From contig NC_065919.1 of NCBI RefSeq assembly GCF_024586455.1, positions 36,060,839 to 36,124,838 of the forward strand: a stretch of 64,000 nucleotides of DNA. Reading direction: 5' to 3'. Under the pieces are notes generated by a model that saw only the letters and a list, made by a program, of their open reading frames with translations, searched no databases and was not told the origin of the DNA. The position numbers and the translations under genes were made by a program. Each line of letters starts with the position of its first letter. The stretch's first letter is position 1. Source of the stretch: Bactrocera neohumeralis (Eukaryota > Arthropoda > Insecta > Diptera > Tephritidae). Below are positions 1 through 12,135 of the stretch, in pieces.

Positions 1-734
1 CGGTTGATAGGTTCCCAATATGGGCTTTCACCAAAAAGTGGGCAGTGCCAAGCCCATCATCCAAATTTCACACTGAATACCATAAAACTCTCTCTTATAC
101 CATCTCGGTGGTAAAATTTAATGTTTCTGGCGTATTTAGTTTTCAATTTATCGCACTTTTAGTAGATCTAACAGAACCGTTATATGCGGAGTGAGCGGGG
201 TTATCCTCCGATTTCATCAATTTTCATACTGTCGATAAGAGCTATTATAAGATTTGTGCTCAGCAAATGTTATAGCTTAAGTGGTTTAGGAGATAAGTAT
301 GTACATTAAACTCGTTAGAGGGGGAGCCACGCCCACTTTTTCAAAATATTTTGCCCACTACTGCGATCTTCTGTACCAAATTACACTTAGTTTATATCTT
401 AATTTAGTGCTTAGTTATGGCACTTTATATGTTTTCGGTTAATGGCTATTTGTGAGCGTGGCAATGTTCCGATTACGCCCATCTACGAAGTAATATTTTG
501 TTTATTTATATATTTATTTTTGTACTAAGGAACATACCAAGTTTCATCGAGACATCTCAATTTTTACTTACGTTACAGCTTGCACGGACGGACGGACGTA
601 CGGATAGACAGACAGTCAACCGGATTTCAACTTTTTTCCCTGTATCTATAACGTTTAGTTTTAGGTGATACGTACAACCGTTAGGTGAATAAAACTATAA
701 TACTCTGTAGCAACTGGTTGCAAGAGTATAAAAA
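1..734 (+). repeat. Tephritid-type dispersed repeat, 3' part (cut by window edge)
   Basis: This is the right-hand part of the dispersed repeat seen complete at 15,918-16,955. It carries the lines on cis-acting-looking but non-coding text typical of the family: GGGGGAGCCACGCCCAC, then CAAGTTTCATCGAGA, a (CGGA)n run near 583-600 followed by CAGACAGAC, and a terminal AGAGTATAAAA at about 724-734. No reading frame is kept between copies, so it is treated as non-coding. Its left end lies outside the window. Confidence 0.8.
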
Positions 735-1000
735 TGTATGTAAATCGGAATATTGGTAAAGAATTAACTTTCAAATTAGTTCTACAATAATCATGACTCA
801 TGAAACTTTTCAATTGATCGGCAGTGCACATATGAACCAATTCTTCTAACCAAGTCACCGAAATTAGTAGTTTATATTCTATATCCTTTTATCTTTAAAC
901 AAAGTCGTGTGACGTTATTGGATTACAGTTGGGACTTATACTTGCACTAACGGGTTTTTCAGAAGGGAAGCTACAAAAGTAGACCGATAAGGACAGCGCC
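735..1000. other. Flank and probable 5' part of the transposon that follows
   Basis: No gene is seen. From about 905 the text (TTGCACTAACGGG, then ACCGATAAGGACAGCGCC) looks like the untranslated 5' region usual in front of this transposase type, so the element probably starts near 900-930. I could not define a terminal inverted repeat. Confidence 0.35.
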
Positions 1001-1029
1001 ATATTTTTTCACGCTCCTTTGATATTTCT

Positions 1030-1965
1030 CTTCAGTAAGGTTTGCCATTTCATCATTGAAAGCTATGTAATCCAACAATGAGTCGAAATTATTAAAATTT
1101 ACTACCAAAATTTGGAGTCAGTTAAGAATGCTACATCCAATTTATGGTCGTCACAATCGTCCCGTCAGATCAACGATTGAGCATCTAGTGGAAAAGTTAG
1201 AATCCACAGGCACAATACAAAATGTTCCCCTGCCAATGAGACAAAGAGAAAGACCCAAATTTGTTTCTCACACGTCGCTCTCAAGCGTTGGGCATCTCTG
1301 TGACGTAGTTGTGGTTAATTTTCCGAAAAGATCAAATTGACGCAAGAACTGAAGGCGCTTGACTACCAGAATCGTCGTTTTACGTGAATTAGGCTGAGCA
1401 ACAACTTGAAAATGATCCGGATTTTCATCGAAAAATCATCTTCAGTGATGAGGCTCATTATCACTCATTTTTACATCCCAAAAAATTACGGCTTGGTGCG
1501 GTTTATGAGCCGGCGGAGTCATTGAACCGTACATCTTCCGTGATGATTAAGACCGGCACGTTACTATGAATGGGAATCGCTACGGCTCAATTATAACCGA
1601 ATATTTTTGGTCCGAATTGAATGATATGGACTTGGACAATATGGTTCCAACAAGCCACACAGCGAATGTCACAATCGATTTATTAAAAAAACAAGTTTGG
1701 TGAACGTGTTTGTCACGAAATAGCCCAGTCAATTGGTTGCTTCGGTTGTGCTGTTTGACGCCGTTAGACTATTTTATGTGGGGCTACGTCTAGTCTATGG
1801 CCTATGCCAACAAGCTAGACGATTGATGAACTTCGTACAAATAACGAACGTGTAATTGAATCGGCTGATTTATGCTCGAGTTCCATAAAGAATTTCATTG
1901 TTTCAAAACTGTATACTAATCGACAAAATTGTGAATGGAACTTGTTCACGTATTTAAATTAGAAT
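1030..1965 (+). pseudogene. Dead Tc1/mariner-superfamily transposase (DUF4817 plus DDE type)
   Basis: Broken transposase of the insect family that has an N-terminal DUF4817-like helix-turn-helix region followed by a DDE_3-type catalytic domain. The intact enzyme would cut and paste its own DNA in the nucleus. The pieces appear in order in changing frames: YGRHNRPVRSTIEHLVEKLE (1128-1200), a TQELKA-like piece (about 1340), AEQQLENDPDFHRKIIFSDE (1395-1450) with the first catalytic Asp, NGNRYGSIITEYFW (1568-1610), SHTANVTIDLL (1655-1685), and DYFMWGY (1765-1785). The conserved QDGA segment carrying the second catalytic Asp is missing just before SHTAN. At least five frameshifts or stops are present. 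Assignment to the superfamily is firm; the subfamily is not. Confidence 0.85.
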
Positions 1966-3229
1966 ACCGCATATAATGTGCTTATAATTTATGTTATATT
2001 CCTAATGTATTTAGTTAGTGAGTTATCCCTGTTTTAGTAGTGCTCAAAATAACTGTTTCCCACTGTCGCAGGAGCCGACAAGATGCCGAAAAGATCAGCA
2101 AAGTTGGTTGATGAGACTGTAGTGAATTTTAAGATATTTGCGTTAAACATAGTAGGAGGCGCGAATACGCATACTTTTTAAAAGAATTTCTAAAGAAACG
2201 ATACCAAACTAAGGTTTTTTTTATTAATTTATGGCATTTTATTGGTTTCCAATTAACGAAATTGGTAGGCTGGCCAATAGTGCGATTTGGGAAATTTCCA
2301 ATTGGGTCATTTATGGTGCCAGGCGACACTTGTATCAAGTTTTATCAATATACCTAATTTATTTTCAACTCATCTACAACTTGACGATCATTTATATATC
2401 TCTATATCTATCTCGTTCAGTTTTATGTGTTACAAAAAACCGTTCTGTGAACAACACAATTACAATGCTGCGATAGTATAAAATTTATAGATTTGGAATA
2501 TATAATAATTAAAGTACACCTTCTGATCAAAAGAAAACTTCAAAAGTTTCGAAATTGGTTTACTAAATTTAGGCCCCACCAAAGCATTAATATTATTTTA
2601 TTTGAATTGGAACATCGCTTGATATGTATAAATAATTAACACCTTCTCTTTACATTACCATTTAATATCTTAGCTGATTTTGAGGTATGAGGCATGTCTG
2701 TCAATGTGTAAATGTACATAGCAACAAATCATCGCAAATTGAAGTAATCAATACATATGTATATCTTTGAGTTAAACTTTTAACACATTTTTGTGTAAAT
2801 ACTTTTTTTATTTTTCCGTTAAGTAAGAAAAATTAACAATAATTTACATTCATACTTGTATGTACATATGTACATATATATACTTAGCCTCACTCACTCA
2901 CGTATAGCAAAATATAATAGATGTAGGCTACTATAAAAATTTTAGCCGAATCTGTCTCGGTAGTGCGATATGCATCTACTACCTGTAGAACGGCAAAACA
3001 CTCACAGGCTTCCATTATGCCGAATTACCTATTGCATGACAAGACAAGTAGAATTCGGGAAGACTATCCGTCAGGCGAAAACTTAAATTAAGATACCTTC
3101 GTAAACTTAGTAAAGTTCGTTGGTACGACCACAAAATGTCGTTAATCGGAAACTTATAAAACTAAAACTAAACTCCAAATTATGATACAAAACTGTAATT
3201 TTGTACATATGTAGAATAACTTTAAGGAT
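1966..3229. other. AT-rich stretch without a recognised gene
   Basis: This holds the 3' flank of the dead transposase, a short exon-like piece at 2072-2178 (see findings), and AT-rich DNA with ACATATGTA microsatellite tracts near 2855-2880. Overlapping short frames at 2129-2481 resemble nothing I know and lie on both strands, so they are not called. Confidence 0.5.
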
Positions 3230-3660
3230 TGGCTTGCTATTAACAAAAATATGTTTAAGTATGTTAAATGTCTCACTTAATATATGCGTTAGAAGCAAGT
3301 CAGAGATGGTGCTTAAGGGTTTCATAGTAATGGGTGTAAAAATTAGACAATAGGCCCAGCCCGCCTTCAGATGAAATCCTATACCACTAGACTAATTTCA
3401 ACCAAATTGGGTGCACAGCATTATCATACCTATCTCGGTATGAAAATTGTACGATTTTTAACTGTACAGTATATCGAACAAAACTTTGCATAAATAGTGC
3501 CATAAAGGGATACCACCTTATCTCTAAAAGTACTAAGTTCGGGTGTAACCGCTTATGTGGCCCAAAAGTGGTGAGATTCTGTAAGGATGTGTGCAAAATC
3601 TCAGATCGATATCTCAAAAACGGATTTAGCTAAATCGACTCAGCTCGTCATGCTGATCAT
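3230..3660 (-). repeat. Degenerate tephritid-type dispersed repeat
   Basis: It contains landmarks of the dispersed repeat family in reverse orientation: ATTAGACAATAGGCCCAG, GATGAAATCCTATACCACTAG, and TTTCAACCAAATTGGGTGCA, followed by a Y-shaped series of short conserved words. It lacks both family ends. Moderate confidence because the copy is old. Confidence 0.55.
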
Positions 3661-5340
3661 TTATATATTAGTATATACTCTATAGGTCTGTGACATTTTC
3701 TGCTGTGTGTTATAAATATACTATATATAGTACTATAGTTTAGTGCAGAAATACATTATATAAAAGCGGTCCACAAATTATTACAGCTCCCATAGACCAC
3801 ATGTAAATAATAATTTTCCTTAGTGCAAGTAATTTTAACCTGTAGTATAGTTTAACGCAGAGACCCTTATTATACGTTCACTTAAAGTTACTGATATTTA
3901 ACGAATTGTTAGGTCCATATGACCATCCGGAAGTTTGAAATTCCTATATATGTATATGAAGACTAGAGTGGTAGTAGTGATAGCATCAATAAGATACCTC
4001 ACTTACTGAGCAATATATTATACACAAAGTCATCTCGTATATTAGGTATATGCATGCTTTGTATTTACCTGATTTTATCTTTTCTTATATCTTAGTTTCA
4101 TCAAGATAACTTTGATACTGACCAATATACATACATAGACGGTATAAAGTCAACCTGAAGTTCGAAAATCTGTTTTTTGGCAAAACGACACTCTATTATT
4201 ACGAATAATATCAGTTATAGGCACTGATATCAACATACTTGTATGTACTCGTAGACATTATTTGGAGCTTGAAAATGTATGGTCCGACTTCGACAATTTT
4301 TAGACGTGTCCAATAACATTCTTTATAGAAATTTCTATATACCATATCTTCTATGTTACTTGGTTTTTACATTGTAAAGTAAAATCGTCAAATGGAAATT
4401 AAAATTGTGATATAAGGAAGTAGGCGTGGTTGTTGTTCGTATTCATCCCTTTTTAATGATGTAACATACTAATGCCAAAATAATGTTCTACACCGAATGT
4501 GGTACAAATGCCGTTTTGTGGATGTGTGGTCCAATACCGACTTTTTATGATGCCAAGGAACATGATTTCAACTTGTCTCGTTATCCTAATCATTTTTATA
4601 TATGGAATTCTAAATTCTAAAGATAAAAATTGTCTAAATCGGACTATAAGGTTTCAAGTTTCCACATACTGCAAATGTGGCCCTAAGTTCATGTTACAGA
4701 TATTTTTCTAAAAATATAGATAAATATCACAGATATATTTTTGTAGTTCAGAGAGAATTTTTACCTGTTGACCGTTTTGCCAGGTAAAATCGGCTTAACC
4801 AAGTTCTTAACCACTAGCTGAATATGATTAAAACTGATCTTAACCCAAATACTAATATAAAGGTATCTGCACCTACAATTACTTTTCCCTCATATACCCA
4901 ATATTTTAAATTTCGCCAATTTGTTAGATATCTCAATTAATTTATGCAAGAACATATCAATAGTGATTCTCGTAATGACAAAAATTCTATAAATCATTGC
5001 ATATATTTTTCGCCAATAATACAATATGTTAAATTTAGAAATTTGTGTTGATTGATTTTACGTAGATTGCTTTTTATATTTCGGAATTGAATCACGAACA
5101 TTTTCACGAGATTATTTTTCTATGAAATTAATTTAAACCAGTGTTTATCGATGGTATGGTGTATCTAATCGAGGATATAGGTCATTCCAAACGAATTTCA
5201 TGGAAATCGTCTAAAATCAGATATTGCAAGACCGTCATATGATCTATCGTGAGAATTAGACAACTATAGACATTAATGGGACCAGAAAAATATTTTACAT
5301 TGCATGAACATTTCATTGTAGAGATTGTTTTTCACATGGG
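3661..5340. other. Degenerate dispersed-repeat DNA, no gene
   Basis: Parts (for example 4130-4740, with GGTATAAAGTCAACCTGAAG and AAGTAGGCGTGGTTGTTGTT) resemble the middle of the dispersed repeat, in plus orientation, but no end is preserved. A 70-codon frame at 4499 lies inside this repeat and is not considered coding. From 4740 to 5340 I see nothing recognisable. Confidence 0.45.
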
Positions 5341-5344
5341 ATCC

Positions 5345-5835
5345 CACACAATAACGGTGCTTCGAAACATCTTTACGACAACGTGACAGATTATGAATCT
5401 GGGATTTATATGAATGAGCACGAAAATAAACAGCAGTAGAACAGCGCAGTAAATTATGAGTGGTTCACAACGATGTCTTTCAAACTATCAGGAAAACCAG
5501 CCACCGAATGCGGATCACTATTCACCACGACAATGCCAGCTCTCACACATCGACTGAAACAAATGCATTTTTGTGAAAACTTTGATTTGATGAGTCATAC
5601 ACCGTATAGTACGAATGACTTCTTTTTATTCTCGTATGTAAACGATAAACTAAGGGTCAACGTTTTTCGACACCTGAAAAGGCGGTATACGATCAAAACT
5701 CATGTTTTGGAGATATCTAAAACATTGCCATTGGTTCCAACGCATGCAAAAGGGTATAGATCTTAATGGAGATTATTTTTAAAAACAATAAAGCGATTTT
5801 CGATGATTAATATTTATTTTTGTTCTCTAGTCCTG
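5345..5835 (+). pseudogene. Mariner transposase relic, C-terminal half
   Basis: This is the C-terminal half of a mariner (irritans-like) transposase, the DD34D enzyme of a cut-and-paste transposon. Readable pieces are KHLYDNVTDYESGIYMNEHE (5365-5424, the YDIVTGDESWIY motif with its GDE changed to DYE), a deletion after KQQ, YEWFTTM (5456-5476), and in one open frame at 5473-5766 HRLKQMHFCENFDLMSHTPY and NDFFLF, where the third acidic residue normally follows PYSPDLAP and is lost in a three-residue deletion. The 3' untranslated tail (ATGGAGATTATTTTTAAAAA onward) is shared with a second relic at 63,499-63,580, so both come from the same element family. Confidence 0.85.
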
Positions 5836-6654
5836 AAATATTAAAGGCAACACAAGTAAGTAAGTGTATTCATAATACATAGGACAAAGCGATCTCGGCT
5901 GTTGTCTATGCGAATTGCGTATGTACAAAATGTTGGGTTACACCTTTGCCCTTTCTTACTGGCGTCCCTAAATAAAAGCGGCAGCGACAAATTACTGCCA
6001 AAAATTCCTCGTGCCCATAGAATATGTACGGCGCATACTCAAAACAGGGCGGCGGCAACGCTGGGCATTGGAAAATTTGATTTTGAAGTAAAGTTGACTG
6101 CCGAAAACTAAGAAATTGTAATTTTATTTAGACTACATATCCCGTATACATTATTCAGAGCTTGCGGTAATTAATTCCAATATAGTCCAATGTCAAAATG
6201 GTGTTGCCAGAAGGGTAGTATAATTGGCGGATAGGTGGCGCTGACATACAGGACTACACTGTTTGACGAAATTATTTAGTTTCTGCTTAATTCATTCCTA
6301 ATCTAAGAATGGACTTTAAAATATGTGAAAATTAAATCTTACACTCACTTCATTTTAACAGTATGCAATATATTTTAGATTCCTTCCATGTATTCAAGTA
6401 ATACTGAGGGTTTTTCAATCTTTTACGGAAACTGTATGTATGTATTATTATTTCCATAATATACGGTATGTTGTTTTATTGTCTTTAAGTTGGTTATAAT
6501 TATCTGCAACCAACTTTAATTTATGCTAATCATTTAACTGCACAAACATCATAGTTTTAAATAATATTTGAGTGTCAGTAATTTTGAATACTTATAGTCT
6601 CACTATTTGTTAGGATTTAAGCCAGGGAAATACTTTCAGGAGTTAACAAAACAT
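5836..6654. other. No gene recognised
   Basis: AT-rich DNA. A 69-codon frame at 5902-6111 is in a slightly GC-richer patch but shows no domain, start context or splice signal that I can support. Confidence 0.4.
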
Positions 6655-7125
6655 TACAAGACACAAGTAGAACTAAGTTCGGGTGTAACCCAACATTTTA
6701 TTGTCTTGCAACTTGCAAGAATCAAAGTCCGGCAATTTCCTTAAAGTGCTGACGAAACTTTATATTGAACAATGGGATTTCACCTAAATGTGGGTAATGC
6801 CACGCTCATCGTCCAATTGTAACGGTGGCTCCCACAAAGGCTATTTGTATCATCTCGGCTACCCTGTTCTACCAACAGAGATTTGTCGTTAGCTTCACCG
6901 CTTAGAAGATGTGTACATTGAATCAATTAGTGTTCGGCGACATTCCCAAATTTTACATTTTTTAAACGGCAGATACGAATCCGAATTCTTATAATAGCCT
7001 TTTGCATACATCATTGTAGACCTTAGTTATGACAATTTATTAGTTTTCTATTAATGTTGAAACAAGCAAACATTAGATAAATAATACTATTATATTCTGT
7101 AGCAACATGTTTCAAAAGTATAAAA
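6655..7125 (+). repeat. Dispersed repeat, short internally deleted copy
   Basis: The left end (AACTAAGTTCGGGTGTAACC, 6670) and right end (TGTAGCAACATGTTTCAAAAGTATAAAAA, cited in part; about 7098-7125) of the dispersed family are both present, but only about 470 bp lie between them against about 1,040 in the complete copy. The (CGGA)n block is missing. Confidence 0.75.
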
Positions 7126-7248
7126 ATATTGCGTAATAATCTTTATTCCATGAATAGTTCGCAATCATATTTAGTGATTGATATCGCATATATTTAACAT
7201 TCAACTAATGTTAACCCAGTGTTATAAGTTTACTTAATGTTCCTAATA

Positions 7249-7939
7249 TTGGGTCGAAAAAGTCTTTTCGTAAATTTCGATGTGCAAGATGCACCTCGCT
7301 CTGGTTGATCTTTCGTTGAAAAAGTCGATTAAATTATAGAAAAGATTGAACAGGCCGTCATATATCAGCCATGACATTCATCATCAATCGGTTTAAAGCC
7401 ATTTAAAAACCCAGGATTGACGCCTCGAAAGGTTATACTGAGTGTCTGGTGGGATTGGAAAGGATTCATCCACTATGAGCTGCTTCGGCCTGGTCAAACG
7501 ATTGATTCTAAATTTTCCTATCAACAACTGGTGCGATTGAAGCAAACAATCGAAAAAAAACGGCCAGAACTGATCAACAGAAAGGGCTTCGTCTTCCATC
7601 TGGACAACGCTACACCACACAAATCTTTGATGACTCGGCAAAAACTGGGAGAGCTTGGCTGGGAAGTTTAATGCATCCACCATATAGCTCCTGAATTTGT
7701 ACCATCGGACTACCATTTGTTTCGGTCAATCCAGAACTCCCTTAATGGAGTAAATTACTTGTCGCAGTTTTTTGGCGAGAAACCAGAAAAGTTTTACACT
7801 GATGGAATTATGTATCTAGCGGAAAAATGGCTAAAGGTGGTCGACCAAAATTTGGTTCATTAAAGTTCATTATAAAAGTAAAAACAAAAATAATTTTAAG
7901 TTCGATTGGATATACGAAAAGACTTTCTCGGCTACCCAA
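7249..7939 (+). mobile_element. Mariner element, internally deleted, with both ends
   Basis: The left end reads TTGGGTCGAAAAAGTCTTTT (from 7249). The right end, read in reverse complement from 7939, is TTGGGTAGCCGAGAAAGTCT and then TTTCGTA, so the terminal inverted repeats match over about 28 bp with a 2-base gap. A TA dinucleotide flanks each side (7247-7248 and 7940-7941), the mariner target duplication. At 691 bp the element is about half the usual 1.3 kb. Remaining coding text is an N-terminal DAPRSG piece (7287-7304) and a large C-terminal block. Confidence 0.92.
7411..7858 (+). pseudogene. Mariner transposase, C-terminal half (mauritiana/mellifera-like)
   Basis: The open frame 7417-7671 (TPRKVILSVWWDWKGFIHYE onward) includes the second catalytic Asp in FHLDNATPHKS (about 7597-7629). 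It ends at a stop where HPPYS begins. The rest continues in other frames: a PSDYHLF-like segment (about 7705-7722) that would carry the third catalytic residue, NSLNGV (7736-7753), KPEKFYTDGI (7783-7810) and EKWLKVVDQ (7821-7848, with one base change). The first catalytic Asp lies in the deleted N-terminal half, so the protein is dead. Confidence 0.88.
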
Positions 7940-8640
7940 TATATCTTATATGTTATATAGGGCCAAACGGAAGTTTGAAAATCTTATGTTGGGCTTGGTA
8001 AGATTTCCGATTTCGACCATTTTGTGACGATAGATGTCATATCTTAGGAGTACTATTTATATAAAGTTTTATCATTATAACTTCAATGCTGTTTAATTTG
8101 TCGAATTTCTATATTGAATTTTACTATATTGAAGCTAGGTGTAGTTGTATTCCGATTTCGCCCATTTTAACACTGTAAGATAGCAATATTAACATAATGT
8201 TATGCACTGAATTGAGTTGAAATTGGTCGCGAATTTCCTGAGATATGGGATTCCATATCAATGTGGGCGGTGCCACGCTTATTATTCAATTTTTATATTA
8301 GCGCCCATAAAACTCTTGCGCACCATCTTATTTGTGAAATTCATTGCTTCTGAAATATTTCCTTAGGGAGTAATCGTTCTTTAGGTAGTTTTCAACACAA
8401 CATGACCAGCAAAAGGGGTTATTTTTCGATTCCACCCATTTTCACACTATCAAAGTTCAAAAGGTTGTTAAAAAGGTTTGTCCTGAGAAAATTGTGTTGA
8501 AATGATACATTGAATTCGGAGATATATAGTACAATACAATCAGTGAATTTCGCGTTTTTTAATGTTTAAATTAACTAATCAATGCGTCTTTTTTGTAATA
8601 AATAAATATAGTACAAAATGATTTTTTTTTTATTTATTGG
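7940..8640 (+). repeat. Degenerate dispersed-repeat DNA
   Basis: Text such as CGGAAGTTTGAAAATCTT (7968), GATATGGGATTCCATATCAA and GTGGGCGGTGCCACGC (8240-8278), and GGGGTTATTTTTCGATTCCA (8416) follows the order of the dispersed family's middle. Neither end is preserved. Confidence 0.5.
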
Positions 8641-9010
8641 GTGTATTATAGTTAAATAAATTGTTGAAACGACACGTAGAAAAAGTCCTGTACTATGTCC
8701 AGGATTCCGGCCGCAATATTGGTCGATTTTTGTTTTTTATTTTGAAATTTGACAAAATGGCAGCGGTTTGAACAAAAAGTATCGAGTTTTGCTCTTTTTT
8801 TCGACAGTTTTTCGTAGAAAAAAATAGGAAGATTTAAAAAAAAATAGAAATTTCCATAGCGCGATGATGTTAAAAATGTTCTTTCCAAATTAGAACTAAA
8901 TATCTTCAAAACTCTTCCTTTGAGAGTGGAAACCATTCTGAGAGAAACGCGTTTAAAGTTAAGAGTCGCTATGTTTCCCACTCTGTTCCCTTTCTACAAG
9001 AATCACTGTA
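8641..9010 (-). repeat. Unclassified interspersed repeat fragment
   Basis: A 109-codon frame runs on the minus strand here, but its composition is poly-Lys/Phe from A/T runs and I recognise no domain. The segment shares the word ACGCGTTTAAAGTT with the repeat at 62,889-63,110, with similar context (GAGAAA before it), which points to a repeat rather than a gene. Confidence 0.4.
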
Positions 9011-10961
9011 GCGACCGTAATAATTTGAATTTCGATTTAAAATTTTGAGAGAATATTTATTTTACTGTATGTACTATCCGTTAATCCAAAAAAAGACTCG
9101 ATTTCTCGAAAATTTTACACTGAGACGATCCCTTAAATCAATCAGGGGTGGGTTCATGCCCACTTGTAAAAACCACTGCGATACCTTTAATTGGAGGTGA
9201 GATATAGCATACTTTCTTGTTTTTTTATGCTTTTGTACTATGTTGAAATATGTCCCTAGAGTATAAGGGATTTTAAAAAAATTTAAAAAGTTTAACTTTA
9301 ACTTTAAATATGGATCACCCTGTATTGCACGTAACATGTTGTTAGTGGAACGACTTTTGGCAAATATCTTCATATTGTGATACTTTTCAATTTGTAATTG
9401 TTTTACCGAACTTAGCTCTTTCCAAATCACTGAAACACAAATCGATTAATGCATCCATACTAGAAAGAATGTTGGGGGATGCAAGGTGCACGTATTGCGA
9501 AGTTTTTTAAGTTTTTGCTGGTTTCCATAAGAACAAAACACACGCAAAAAATGTAATAAGTCACACCAAGATCCATGTTAATAATTACTACCCAGTAATG
9601 TTGTTTCTGCAGTCAGGTGTGCTCGTGCTTCCTCCTAACATTTATTAAACATTGATGGCTTTAAACTAATAGTATTTTTTCCTTCCCAACACTGACAACT
9701 GGGGTAATTTTTAGTTTCGATTAATATGCACAGAGTACAGCTTAAGATTACAGGGGTTTGCAAAATGTTAAACAATACATTTCTGTTAAAAGTAACATAC
9801 ATGCGTACTTATAGGTATGAACATAACAGAGATGCATACATAACATACGAATACACATACATATTTTATATCCAAAAACATCGATGATAATTAATGCATG
9901 GTCAAAGAACCTATTACAACAAAAACAAACTGTTATTAAAGCTTTCCGTATATTGACTTAAGTAAATGAAAAGATAAAGAATTTTTAGGTAAGTTAAGTA
10001 ATATCGATGTAATTTTTTAATAAAAACCCGAGTAAATAACTAGTACGTTTATGTACATACTTCCATGTCATATATCTATATGAATACGTAATGTAGAGAG
10101 AACGTTTCTCAGGCGTAGTCAAACATTACTTTTTTCATTTTTGATGTTACTAAAATGTTATCTTTACTTACGTAATGTATTTTCAAAGTATAATTTATGT
10201 ATGTAAACATAAATAATTCCAAACTAAATTTTTCAAAATGCATATTCTTGTGATTAGGATTATTATTCCTAATTTTGTCAACATTTTAGAATTCAATATG
10301 TGTTATGGTATATTTATTAATAGTAAATTTGTTTATAATTTTTGCACATTTTTAAAAAGTTCTTATTTCGCATTCGTTATACCAGTCCGGTTTGTGCTGA
10401 TAGGGTTTCTTTCACAGCTTGATACAATCCAACACTCATTATTTTTATTAACAGGACCTTAAGCTTTAATCCTAGAATTATGCATTTCACGAGCCTTTGA
10501 AGTTCAAAAAGTAACATTTTTTTATTATGTAGAGATATATGTATCCTCCATGCCCCAGAAATTTTCAAGCTTGTCGCTTTTCATTTGTTAAAAAATAAAT
10601 TATCAAATAATTTGTTTATGAATTCTTGGCCAAAAACAATAGTGCCAAAGCCTCAATGTGACTTTTTCCTTCTTTAAAAAGTTTTAAAACATAAATGAAA
10701 ATCGTTGAAAGAACTAAAGTTATCCCAAAGAGTTTGAGAATTGGAGGAAGCGCTGGCATAAGCGATTAATATCGGATGGGGACTAAGACTTGAAGACGAC
10801 AACATTAATGTAGACATATGATTAAATATTTTTCTCAAGAGACGAATATTCCCGTTATTTTTAAACTCCTCTCGTATCTCTTATAGTCGGTAGAAATTTT
10901 CATTGAAACCTTTAGTTTTTAATACTGAATTAAATTACAATATGGGCATAAAGTTCTGGAA
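9011..10961. other. No gene recognised
   Basis: AT-rich sequence with short (ACAT)n tracts near 9800-9870. Frames at 9074-9430 (minus, 118 codons) and 10,238-10,568 (both strands) have no start context, domain or splice signal I can support. Confidence 0.4.
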
Positions 10962-11088
10962 GAAAAAATACATTCTTCTTCTTCTTAACTGGCGTAGACA
11001 CCGCTTACGCGATTATAGCCGAGTTAACAACAGCGCGCCAGTCGTTTTCTTTTCGCTACGTGGCGCCAATTGGATATTCCTATCGAAG

Positions 11089-12135
11089 CTAGGTCCTTCT
11101 CCACTTGGTGCTTCCAACGGAGTGGAGGTCTTCCTCTTCATCTGCTTCCCCCGGCGGGTCGAATACTTTCAGAGCTGGAGTGTTTTCGTCCATTCGGACA
11201 ACATGACCTAGCCAGCGTAGCCGCTGTCTTTTATTTCGCTGAACTATGTCAATGTCGTCGTATATCTCGTACAGCTCATCGTTCCATCGAAAGCGATATT
11301 CGCCGTGGCCAACGCGCAAAGGACCATAAATCTTTCGCAGAACTTTTCTCTCGAAAACTCGCAACGTCAACTCATCAGTTGTTGTCATCGTCCAAGCCTC
11401 TGCACCATATAGCAGGACGGGAATTATGAGTGACTTATAGAGTTTGGTTTTTGTTCGTGGAGAGAGGACTTTGCTTCTCAATTGCCTACTCAGTCCGAAG
11501 TAGCACCTGTTGACAAGAGTTATCCGTTGGATTTTTAGACCAGTGGTCGGCATGAGAGGATCTGTCACTGTGTTGGCGAGCACGAAAAAAAAGTAGCACA
11601 GTGAGAAATTGGAATTAAAATTAAGCATCTAATCTAAACAACTAATAGTATAATGAAAATTAACAAAATGTCTTTTAAGGATATATTCCCTATTATCTTT
11701 GAAAGGCATTGCATGGCACCAAAGGCATTTAGAATCATAAAATATTTCTCGCAGGGCATATTTGGTTTTGCGCTATAGTATTGCGTGATATTAGTTCGTT
11801 GCTGGCTCGATAACGACTGAACGATAGAGCGTAAGCGTACGTGTGAAGTTAGTTTGCACAATTGTGCTAAGAAATGCCGACCACTGTTCTAGACTGACAT
11901 TGTTAGTGGTGTTTACGCTGGTTCCAAGATAGACGAAATTATCTTCGACATCAAAGTTATGACTGTCAACAGTGACGTGAGAGCCAAGTCGCGAGTGCGA
12001 CGACTGTTTGTTTGATGACAGGAAATATTTCGTCTTGCCCTCGTTCACTGCTAGACCCATTTGCATTGCTTCCATGTCCAGTCTGGAGAAAGCAGAACTA
12101 ACGGCGCGGGTGTTGAGGCCGATGATATCAATATT
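11089..12135 (-). pseudogene. LINE reverse-transcriptase C-terminal remnant (copy A)
   Basis: This is the end of the endonuclease/reverse-transcriptase polyprotein. The plus-end part (about 11,900-12,135) reads [20 protein letters not shown] and then [20 protein letters not shown]. After the nested MITE the same protein continues with LVNRCYFGLSRQLRSKVLSP, VLLYGAEAWTM, ERKVLRKIYGPLRVGHGEYR and LRWLGHVVRMDENTPALKVF. The upstream endonuclease and the catalytic palm are absent because of the internal deletion. The frame then breaks around DPPGEADEEE. Confidence 0.88.
11541..11886. mobile_element. hAT-type MITE nested in LINE copy A
   Basis: A 346-bp insertion. The left end is CAGTGGTCGGCA (11,541) and the right end is its exact inverse TGCCGACCACTG (ending 11,886). 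It is flanked by TTTTAGAC (11,533-11,540) and TTCTAGAC (11,887-11,894), an 8-bp target duplication with one mismatch, as hAT transposases leave. Comparison with copy D (near 43,855-43,868) shows uninterrupted LINE sequence at this position. No transposase coding is seen inside, so it would move only with help from a related autonomous element. Confidence 0.92.

Noticed and set aside
583..620. (CGGA)n-(CAGA)n runs as stand-alone microsatellites
   Set aside because: They occur at the same place in each dispersed-repeat copy and are part of that family.
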